From Qipengyuania algicida (GTDB taxonomy: Bacteria > Pseudomonadota > Alphaproteobacteria > Sphingomonadales > Sphingomonadaceae), in contig NZ_WTYA01000003.1 in the NCBI RefSeq assembly GCF_009828025.1, positions 124,001 to 188,000 on the forward strand: a stretch of DNA of 64,000 bases, written 5' to 3'. The position numbers and the translations under genes are program-made. The notes beneath the pieces are model-generated. The model worked only from the letters and a program-made list of their open reading frames with translations. It was not told the DNA's origin and did no database searches. Shown here one piece after another: positions 19,067 to 26,578 of this stretch. Every line of letters starts with the position of its first letter. Positions within the stretch are counted from its first letter, which is position 1.

Positions 19067-20854
19067 CTAGTGATTGTGGCGTGGTAGCTTCTTCGATGTC
19101 CCGCGATACTTCAGCGCAAAATCCATCACCCCGCCAGATCCCAATTGCCCGGTCTTCTCGCGAAACAACTCTTCCCAAGGCGTGTTACTTTGCGGAATCG
19201 GAGGTGCAGGCTCGTGCTCGAGGCGACGCGCTATTTCATCGCCTTCGACGAGAGCGTTGCAGGTACCTTCGTTGAGATCGACCCGAATGACATCTCCGGT
19301 ACGTAGCCACGCCAATCCGCCGCCTACCGCGCTTTCAGGCGAGGTATTGAGTATCGACGGGCTGTCGCTGGTTCCCGACTGGCGCCCATCACCAAGGGTA
19401 GGCAACCACTGCGTTCCCGCGCGGATCAATGCGTCTGGGGGCTGCATGTTGACCACCTCTGCACTGCCCGGCCAGCCGATCACGCCCGCACCGCGCACAA
19501 CGAGGATACAATTGTCGTCAATCTGTAGAGCGGGATCGTTGATCCGGTGATGGTAGTCGTCCGAGCCGTCGAACACGATCGCGCGGGCTTCAAACACGTT
19601 TTCCGCGCCTGGACGCGAAAGATAGCGCTGACGAAACTCCTCGGAGATAACCGAGGTCTTGAGGATGCCGAAATCGAACAGATTGCCGGTCATCACGAGA
19701 TAACCTGCCTTTTCCATCAGTGGATCGGCAAAGGGTCGGATCATCTCGCGGTCACGGCTTTCCCGGCCTTTCAGATTTTCCGCCATAGTGTGGCCGGTGC
19801 AGGTTAGACAATCGCCGTAAAGCTTGCCCGCCTGCAGCAATTCCCACAGCGCAGCGGGGACCCCGCCGGCGCGATGGAAGCGCTCGCCAAGATAGGCACC
19901 GGCTGGCTGCATATTGACCAGCAGCGGCAGGTCGTAGCCATGCTCCTGCCAAACGTCGGGTTCCAGCGGCACTCCAGCATGAGCGGCCATTGCCTGGATA
20001 TGGGGTTGAGCGTTGGACGATCCGCCAAGCACGCTGACCGCAGCAATCGCATTGAGGAAAGCTTCGCGAGTAAGAATGCGGCTGGGGCATAGGTTTTCTT
20101 CGACCATCTCGACGATGCGCCTGCCAGTACGATAGGCGTATTGACCCCGCTCGCGATAAGGTGCGGGAATCGCCGCACAGCCGGTGAGGCTCATACCCAA
20201 CGCCTCGGCGACTGCATTCATCGTGCTCGCAGTCCCCATGGAGTTGCAATGCCCTGCGCTGGGCGCGCTATCCGTGGCGCGGTCGAGGAATTCCTCCTCG
20301 CTGATTTCGCCAGCGGCAAGCTTGCGTCGACTGCGCCAGATCACCGTTCCCGAGCCAACCAGTTCGCCTTCGTGCCAACCGTCCAGCATCGGCCCACCGG
20401 ACAGGACAATCGCCGGAATGTCGACCGTGCTTGCCGCCATGATCTGGCTCGGTGTGGTCTTGTCGCAACCTGTGGTCAGAACGACGCCGTCGAGTGGATA
20501 GCCGTTGAGCAGTTCTACCAGCCCCAGATAAAGCAGATTGCGGTCGAGCGCCGCGGTTGGACGCCGACAATTCTCGAAAATCGGGTGGACCGGAAATTCA
20601 ATCGGAATGCCGCCAGAATCGCGAATTCCGTCGCGCACCCGCTTGGCGAGTTCGACATGGATGCGGTTGCATGGACTGAGATCGCTACCCGATTGGGCAA
20701 TTCCGATAATCGGCTTGCCGCTGCGCAGTTCCTCTGGCGTGACGCCATAATTCATGAACCGCTCGAGGTAGAGCGCGGTCATGTCCATTCGTTCGGTGTT
20801 GGCGAACCAGTCCCGCGAGCGCAAGCGCTGTTGCGGCTTCGATTTATCAGTCAA
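19067..20854 (-). CDS. xylD: D-xylonate dehydratase, IlvD/Edd family (XylD-like)
   Basis: Dehydrates D-xylonate to 2-keto-3-deoxy-D-xylonate; an Fe-S, Mg-dependent IlvD/Edd enzyme of 595 residues. Cluster-ligand cysteines are visible in [17 protein letters not shown] and AGHCNSMGT, and the C-terminal swivelling domain carries [13 protein letters not shown]. The TTG start at 20854 aligns exactly with the N-terminus of its paralogue at 55363 (MTDKSKPQQRLRSRDWFAN versus [18 protein letters not shown]). It overlaps the stop of the LacI-type gene, so the two are translationally linked. The longer ATG start (20902) would overlap the regulator by 56 bases. Xylonate versus arabonate preference is inferred from the operon. 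Confidence 0.9.
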   Translation of the reverse strand: MTDKSKPQQRLRSRDWFANTERMDMTALYLERFMNYGVTPEELRSGKPIIGIAQSGSDLSPCNRIHVELAKRVRDGIRDSGGIPIEFPVHPIFENCRRPTAALDRNLLYLGLVELLNGYPLDGVVLTTGCDKTTPSQIMAASTVDIPAIVLSGGPMLDGWHEGELVGSGTVIWRSRRKLAAGEISEEEFLDRATDSAPSAGHCNSMGTASTMNAVAEALGMSLTGCAAIPAPYRERGQYAYRTGRRIVEMVEENLCPSRILTREAFLNAIAAVSVLGGSSNAQPHIQAMAAHAGVPLEPDVWQEHGYDLPLLVNMQPAGAYLGERFHRAGGVPAALWELLQAGKLYGDCLTCTGHTMAENLKGRESRDREMIRPFADPLMEKAGYLVMTGNLFDFGILKTSVISEEFRQRYLSRPGAENVFEARAIVFDGSDDYHHRINDPALQIDDNCILVVRGAGVIGWPGSAEVVNMQPPDALIRAGTQWLPTLGDGRQSGTSDSPSILNTSPESAVGGGLAWLRTGDVIRVDLNEGTCNALVEGDEIARRLEHEPAPPIPQSNTPWEELFREKTGQLGSGGVMDFALKYRGTSKKLPRHNH

Positions 20855-21953
20855 CTTTTGCAGACTTTCTCGACGCCAAACTTGGCGCCGCATCAGATTC
20901 ACGCCGAATGAGCGTATATGGCAAGGTTACAGTTTCCGGCTTCAGCCGCTCCCCGGAACGACGCGCGCCTGCAATGCGGACGATAGCGGCGACCGCCCAT
21001 GCGGTCATTTCCCGGATCGGTTGCCGGATAGTGGTAAGTTCCGGCCAGATCGTGCTCGCCATCGCAGTATCGTCGAAACCGCAAACGGTGATGTCGCTCG
21101 GGACATCCAGATGCAAGCGATGCGCGACTGCGACAGTTGCGGCAGCCATATCGTCATTGGAAGCAAAGATTGCGGACGGTCTTGGATTTGCTGCCAACAG
21201 TCGCTGCGCACCGTCCATACCGGAACGATAAGTGAAGCGTCCCTGGACGATCAGAGCGTCGTCACGCTCAATTCCTGCATCCTCAAGCGCGGCAAGATAG
21301 CCGTTGAGCCGCCGGCCGCTGGCAACCTGTTCCGGGTTGCCGATAATAAAACCAATCCGCTTGTGCCCTAGATCGCTGATATGCTTGGTCATGTCATAAG
21401 CGGCCTGAAAATCGTCGATCAGAACCGCGCCATGTGTACCCGTCGCCTTGCCCGGCCCCACGGCAATCGCCACTGCGTCAAGCTCGCTCACCAGATCGAG
21501 TATGCTTTGATCATCGCAAAGCGGGGGCGGTAGGATGAAGCCGGTAATGCCGCCTTCCGCAAGATGACGAATTACAACTTTGGCGGTGGGAATATTCTCG
21601 CAGCTTTCGACCACGAGATGGGCATCGCTGCCACTCGCTTCCTGAAGCGCGCCCATCAGGAATTCGCTCAGATACGCGGCTGAAGGATTATCGAACAGCA
21701 GCGCAATCCGCAGCTGACCGCCCCCCGCCAAACTGCGCGCAGCACGATTGGGAGAATAGTTGAGCTTGCGGATCGCTTCGAGAACCTGCTCGCGCGTCTT
21801 TTCGCGAACCTTGCCCTCACCGTTGATGACTCTGCTGACCGTCATGGGAGAGCAGCGCGCTTCTTGCGCAACATCGGCAATCGTCGGCGCACCGTTGCTA
21901 CGTCGCGACGATCGCTTTTCTCGGCGGGAATGGGAGGGCGGCTGGGCGTTCAC
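20847..21953 (-). CDS. LacI-family transcriptional repressor, probable XylR of the xylose regulon
   Basis: DNA-binding repressor of the LacI/GalR family (368 residues from GTG 21953). The helix-turn-helix PTIADVAQEARCSPMTVSRV and hinge NYSPNRAARSLAGG are followed by a periplasmic-binding-protein-like effector domain (TGFILPPPLCDD ... VCGFDDTAMAS). An arginine/serine-rich stretch of about 20 residues precedes the HTH. It lies between GH67 and xylD on the same strand, so it is probably transcribed from the GH67 promoter, whose operator (24099-24112) would give autoregulation. It is the only LacI-type gene here and so the best candidate for the six AGCGCT-centred palindromes. Xylose or a xylo-oligosaccharide as inducer is inference. 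Confidence 0.9.
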   Translation of the reverse strand: MNAQPPSHSRREKRSSRRSNGAPTIADVAQEARCSPMTVSRVINGEGKVREKTREQVLEAIRKLNYSPNRAARSLAGGGQLRIALLFDNPSAAYLSEFLMGALQEASGSDAHLVVESCENIPTAKVVIRHLAEGGITGFILPPPLCDDQSILDLVSELDAVAIAVGPGKATGTHGAVLIDDFQAAYDMTKHISDLGHKRIGFIIGNPEQVASGRRLNGYLAALEDAGIERDDALIVQGRFTYRSGMDGAQRLLAANPRPSAIFASNDDMAAATVAVAHRLHLDVPSDITVCGFDDTAMASTIWPELTTIRQPIREMTAWAVAAIVRIAGARRSGERLKPETVTLPYTLIRRESDAAPSLASRKSAKVD

Positions 21954-22002
21954 TATGCTTGTCCATAGACCGCGCACGCGCTTTTCAGCAAGACCAGCGT
22001 CA

Positions 22003-24099
22003 TTATCCGGGAGCATCCGGAAATTCGAGCGCCTCGTAATAGGAAAGCGAATGTTCGGGCGGGCGTTCGCCGGCGGGTAGCGGCAGATGGTTGAGCGATT
22101 GCCAGTAGGCGATCGAGGCATCGCGCCACCAGCGCGCTTCCTTGCGTTGAATGGCCAGCGACGAAGCGACATCCACAAACCGCTCGTGATCGACGTATGG
22201 TTGCAACGTTTGCCATTCACGCGCCATCGAATCGACCGCCGCGACGCCGCGATCGTAACGCGAGATCAGTTCGTCCCACAAAGACTTGCCAGATTGGGTG
22301 CGGTAGCTCCAAGGAAGGTGATGGAACCAGAGCAGATCGTTCTCGTCCATCGTTCTGGGGTCGGCCCATTGGGCGGCCACTGAAGGCGCATATTGGGCCA
22401 ACGCATCGCTGCCAGACCTGGTGCGGTCGAAACCGATACCCTCGGCATCAGCACGATTGTAATAGCACGGATTCCATTCAGGCCGATCAAGCGTACAGAC
22501 CCAAGGCGCCGGACCGTAATGGTGACCGGTTCCCATCTGGTGCGCCAGACCGAGCGGCGTCATATAGTCGACCACCGCCTGACGGCTGGAAAGCATCATC
22601 GGGACCAACTGGCGCACAAAATTCGGGTTGCGTGAAAACGTCTGCCCTACCCATTCGCGCGCAATCTGATCGCTGGAAAGCGCGGGACTCCAAGCCAAGC
22701 GCCCAAATGCGTACCAATTGGCTTGATCAAACTGGTCGCCGGTCCAGTCTCTATCCGAACCGGTGTTGGCGACACCCGCCATTCCCGTCGGCTCGATAAC
22801 CTGCGCAACCGTTGCTCCATGCCCTGTCGGGGCGTCGAGCACTTCCTTCCATAGAGGGGCAAGGTAAACGATCCCGGTCGCCTGTCCCAGATACTCACGC
22901 GTGATCTGCGCTTCGAGCATCATCCTCGTGTGAGGCATCGCTCCGAACAGAGGGTGGAATGGCTCACGCGGCTGGAAATCGAGCGGCCCGTTTTTGACCT
23001 GCAGGATGACATTCGGCGCGAACTTGCCGTCGAGCGGCTTGAACTCTTCATATGCCTGCTTGACGCGGTCGGTCTCACCTGAGCTCGCATAAACGAATGC
23101 GCGCCAGATCACCGTGCCGCGATTTCCCAGCGCGGCGGCGAGCATATTCGCGCCTTGGGCATGGGTGCGATGATAATCCTGCGGTCCGGGCTGACCTTCG
23201 GAATTGGCTTTGACCAGGAAGCCCCCAAAATCGGGAATGGCTTGGTAAAGCTTGCCCGCCTGCGCTTTCCACCAGGCCTTCACTTGGGGAGCCAACGGGT
23301 CAGCGGTCTTCAAACCGCCCACCTCGATCGGCGCACTGAAACGCACTGAAATATAAAGCCGGATACCGTAGGGACGCCAAGCGTCAGCCAGACGCTTTAG
23401 CTTTGGCAGATAGCGCTCGGTCAGGAACAGCGGGCTGGCGTTGACATTATTGACCACCACGCCGTTTATCCCGATCGAGGCATTAGCTCTCGCATAGTCG
23501 ATCATCCGTGGCGACAATTCCTCGGGCAGATGCCACCAGTCGAAGATCGAACGTCCCGCGTATCCCCGCTCGACCGTGCCGTCGGGATTGTCCCAGTGGT
23601 CCAGCATCCTGAGCGGCATCGCCGGAGCCTGCGCCAGCTCAACCGTAGCCGGATCGCGGCCGAGCGACAGCTCACGCAGCAATGCAAAGGCACCGTAAAG
23701 ACATCCAACCGAATCGGCTGCCGAGATCGCAAGGAGTGAACGCCCGTTCGCCTGCTGGTGGGCGGCCACGTTAAAATGGCCTCGCGCACCGCTCGATCCG
23801 TCGTTGCAAGCAAGAACGATCGGAGAACCGCCAGAAGAGGCAGGCACATGGCCCAGCAGACCTGTGAGTCCGCGGCGCAGTTCCTCCTCGGCAACTTTCA
23901 CGCTGGGGTCGGCTTCACCGGTTTGCACCACGACCGGATTGAATTGGTCGAGACGCTCCTTGGCCGAACCCGTGAGTGGGGCATAGCGCAGCCACAAGGC
24001 GTAGCCGTCCTCTGCTGTCGCAGCATGGCCTGCCATAAGGAGAGCCAGCGCAGCAATACTTGCAGCTATTCGGTTGACAAGCGATCTCCCTCTCATCAT
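22003..24099 (-). CDS. GH67 alpha-glucuronidase, secreted
   Basis: Removes (4-O-methyl)-glucuronic acid from the non-reducing end of glucuronoxylan oligosaccharides. It has about 698 residues with a signal peptide (cleaved near AATA-ED). Catalytic candidates are the acid Glu 301 in LVKANSEGQPGP, Asp 374 in NGPLDFQPREP and Glu 396 in MMLEAQITREY, matching the inverting GH67 mechanism. The start is one of two adjacent ATGs (24099 or 24096). The first lies within the operator palindrome and no clear Shine-Dalgarno precedes either, so a leaderless or very short leader transcript is possible. It is first in an operon with the LacI-type gene and xylD, and divergent from tandem GH3 genes. Confidence 0.92.
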   Translation of the reverse strand: MMRGRSLVNRIAASIAALALLMAGHAATAEDGYALWLRYAPLTGSAKERLDQFNPVVVQTGEADPSVKVAEEELRRGLTGLLGHVPASSGGSPIVLACNDGSSGARGHFNVAAHQQANGRSLLAISAADSVGCLYGAFALLRELSLGRDPATVELAQAPAMPLRMLDHWDNPDGTVERGYAGRSIFDWWHLPEELSPRMIDYARANASIGINGVVVNNVNASPLFLTERYLPKLKRLADAWRPYGIRLYISVRFSAPIEVGGLKTADPLAPQVKAWWKAQAGKLYQAIPDFGGFLVKANSEGQPGPQDYHRTHAQGANMLAAALGNRGTVIWRAFVYASSGETDRVKQAYEEFKPLDGKFAPNVILQVKNGPLDFQPREPFHPLFGAMPHTRMMLEAQITREYLGQATGIVYLAPLWKEVLDAPTGHGATVAQVIEPTGMAGVANTGSDRDWTGDQFDQANWYAFGRLAWSPALSSDQIAREWVGQTFSRNPNFVRQLVPMMLSSRQAVVDYMTPLGLAHQMGTGHHYGPAPWVCTLDRPEWNPCYYNRADAEGIGFDRTRSGSDALAQYAPSVAAQWADPRTMDENDLLWFHHLPWSYRTQSGKSLWDELISRYDRGVAAVDSMAREWQTLQPYVDHERFVDVASSLAIQRKEARWWRDASIAYWQSLNHLPLPAGERPPEHSLSYYEALEFPDAPG

Positions 24100-24112
24100 G
24101 GTAGCGCTACCA
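24099..24112. promoter_or_regulatory. Perfect LacI-type operator between GH67 and GH3 operons
   Basis: TGGTAGCGCTACCA is a perfect 14-base palindrome. Its first bases are part of the upstream ATG of GH67, and it lies 49 bases before the GH3 ATG at 24162. It probably controls GH67-lacI-xylD on one side and GH3-GH3-GH10 on the other. Confidence 0.78.
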
Positions 24113-24161
24113 CAAGACGCACAACAGTCAAGCGGCTGGGTGCAGGGAGAGGACTATTTAA

Positions 24162-26576
24162 ATGCAAGCGATCAAGCGTCTCGCGCTCGCCGCCAGCGCC
24201 AGTGTGATGGTGCTGGCCTGCCCTATGGCATCTGCCACGCCAAGCAACGAAGCGGCCACCGCCATTCCGCCAAAACCGATGGCGAACGCGCCCTATTGGA
24301 ACGCGAAACTCCCGGTTGCAGAACGTGTTGCAGACCTGATGAAGCGCATGACGCTGGAGGAAAAGGTCGCTCAGATGGTGTCCACTTGGGTCAACAAGAC
24401 CAAGATTCAGGATTCCGATTACAATTTCGATCCGGCAAAGGCGACAGCCCGATATCCCAATGGCTTGGGTTTCTTCACGCGTGCGTCCGACAAGGAGGGC
24501 CCGGGCAGTCCCCGCGTTTTGCCGCCGCGCTCAATCGTAGAAAGCATCGCATATGTGAACGCGGTCCAGCGCTGGTCACGTGAGCATACGCGCCTCGGCA
24601 TTCCGGTTCTCTTCCACGAGGAGTCGCTTCACGGCCTTGCCGCCCGTGATGCGACAAGTTTCCCAGTACCGATGGGGCTTGCCTCCACTTGGGATCCGAA
24701 CCTTGTCCGTACGGTCAATACACTGATCGCGGGCGAGGTCCGTTCGCGCGGCGTCTACCAGGTCCTCTCCCCTGTCGTAGACGTCGCGCGAGATCCGCGC
24801 TGGGGACGTATCGAAGAAACCTTCGGCGAAGACCCGTTTCTTGTGGGTGAAATGGGAGTGGCAGCGGTCGAAGGGCTGGAAGGACCGGGCAAGGACCCCA
24901 AGCTTGCCCCGGGCCATGTATTGGCAACGCTCAAGCACATGACCGGGCACGGAGAACCGCAAAGCGGCACCAATGTCGGGCCTGCAAACATGGGCGAGCG
25001 CGAACTGCGGTCTGTGTTTTTCCCTCCGTTCAAGCAAGTGGTCGATCGCACGGCGGTGGCCTCTGTCATGGCGAGCTATAACGAGATCGACGGCATTCCC
25101 AGCCATTCGAACAAATGGCTGCTGGCCGAAGTGCTGCGCAAGGAATGGGGATACCCGGGCGCGGTCGTATCCGATTACGAGGGCATCGAGCAACTCGACG
25201 ATCTGCACCACGTGACCAAGGATTACGCCGGCGCGGCACGCATGGCGCTCGAAGCCGGCGTGGATGTCGATTTCCCTGATGGAGAAGCCTATTCGACGCT
25301 CCTTCAGCAGGTGAAGGATGGCAAGATTCCGGAATCCGCCATCGACAATGCGGTCAGGCTGATCCTGACGATGAAATTCAATGCCGGACTGTTCGAACAT
25401 CCCTTCGTCACCGACATCAAACCAGCCCTTGCCTCCGATGGTCCGGCTGGACAGGCGCTCGCCCGCAAGGCCGCTGCCGAATCACTGATCCTGTTGAAGA
25501 ACGACGGAGCGTTGCCTTTGTCCCTGCCAACGGACGCGGAACACAAGCCGACGATCGCGGTCATCGGGCCGAATGCCAATGTCGCCCGGCTCGGCGGATA
25601 CTACGGTATTCCGCGCAGCACGGTCAGCCCGCTTGCAGGAATCCGCGCATTGGTCGGCAATCGCGCGAACATCGTTTTCTCGCCCGGTGTGGTGATTACC
25701 AAAAATGACGACTGGTGGGCGGACAAGGTCGAATTGGGCGATCCGGCGAAAAACAAGGAAATGATTGCTCAAGCGGTCCAGGCAGCGAAGAATGCCGACA
25801 CCATCCTGCTGTTCATCGGCGATACCGAGCAGACCAGCCGAGAAGGCTGGGCGACCAACCATCTGGGTGACCGCGCCAGCCTCGATCTGGTCGGTCAGCA
25901 GAACGATTTGTTCAACGCACTCAAAGCGCTCGGCAAGCCGATCGTGGCGGTACTCGTTAACGGGCGTCCGCCAAGCTACCCCACAGTTGCCGCGAACGCC
26001 GACGCGATCCTGGAAACCTGGTATGCTGGCGAACAACAGGGCAATGCGATTGCAGACGCCCTGTTCGGACAGGTAAACCCGGGCGGGAAATTGCCAGTTA
26101 CCGTCGCGCGTTCCGTCGGTCAGATACCGATTTTCTACGACCACAAGCCGAGCGCATTGCGTGGCTATCTGTTTAGCGACGCAACGCCGCTTTATCCTTT
26201 CGGCTGGGGTCTGAGCTACACCAGCTTCAAGTTCGGTGCGCCGGTCCTTTCCGCAAGTACGATCAAGCCCGGCGAGGGGGTCAGCGTGCGCGTGCCCCTG
26301 ACCAACACCGGCAAGGTCGCGGGCGACGAGGTGGTGCAGGTCTATCTGCGTGACGAAGTCTCCAGCGTGACCCGCCCGGTTAAGGAACTGGCCGGGTTCC
26401 GACGCGTGACCTTGCAACCGGGCGAGACCAAACAGGTCGATATTGCGATCCGGCCCGATGCATTCGGCCTGTGGAACCGGCAGATGAAGTTCGTTACCGA
26501 ACCGGGCGCCTTCACCATAATGGTCGGCCCCAATTCGCAAGATTTGCAAAAGGTTGAGCTTAAGGTGACGCAATAG
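24162..26576 (+). CDS. GH3 beta-xylosidase/beta-glucosidase (first of tandem pair), secreted
   Basis: Exo-acting GH3 enzyme of the BglX/Xyl3 type (804 residues). Signal peptide ends near ASA-TP. The sequence shows RMTLEEKVAQMVSTW, HEESLHGL, SPVVDVARDPRWGRIEETFGED, KHMTGHGEPQSG, nucleophile Asp 338 in AVVSDYEG, the second domain (SLILLKNDGALPL, then VLVNGRPP) and a C-terminal fibronectin-III-like domain (GDEVVQVYLRDE). RDPRWGR plus KHMTGHG fits the xylosidase/glucosidase group. With GH67 opposite and GH10 downstream, release of xylose from xylo-oligosaccharides is likely. Closely similar to the next gene, with similar blocks and nearly the same length. Confidence 0.9.
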   Translation: MQAIKRLALAASASVMVLACPMASATPSNEAATAIPPKPMANAPYWNAKLPVAERVADLMKRMTLEEKVAQMVSTWVNKTKIQDSDYNFDPAKATARYPNGLGFFTRASDKEGPGSPRVLPPRSIVESIAYVNAVQRWSREHTRLGIPVLFHEESLHGLAARDATSFPVPMGLASTWDPNLVRTVNTLIAGEVRSRGVYQVLSPVVDVARDPRWGRIEETFGEDPFLVGEMGVAAVEGLEGPGKDPKLAPGHVLATLKHMTGHGEPQSGTNVGPANMGERELRSVFFPPFKQVVDRTAVASVMASYNEIDGIPSHSNKWLLAEVLRKEWGYPGAVVSDYEGIEQLDDLHHVTKDYAGAARMALEAGVDVDFPDGEAYSTLLQQVKDGKIPESAIDNAVRLILTMKFNAGLFEHPFVTDIKPALASDGPAGQALARKAAAESLILLKNDGALPLSLPTDAEHKPTIAVIGPNANVARLGGYYGIPRSTVSPLAGIRALVGNRANIVFSPGVVITKNDDWWADKVELGDPAKNKEMIAQAVQAAKNADTILLFIGDTEQTSREGWATNHLGDRASLDLVGQQNDLFNALKALGKPIVAVLVNGRPPSYPTVAANADAILETWYAGEQQGNAIADALFGQVNPGGKLPVTVARSVGQIPIFYDHKPSALRGYLFSDATPLYPFGWGLSYTSFKFGAPVLSASTIKPGEGVSVRVPLTNTGKVAGDEVVQVYLRDEVSSVTRPVKELAGFRRVTLQPGETKQVDIAIRPDAFGLWNRQMKFVTEPGAFTIMVGPNSQDLQKVELKVTQ

Positions 26577-26578
26577 CC

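Noticed and set aside
21954..22220. Long N-terminal extension of the LacI-type protein
   Set aside because: It overlaps the GH67 coding region and is low-complexity Arg/Pro-rich sequence, unlike any LacI N-terminus.
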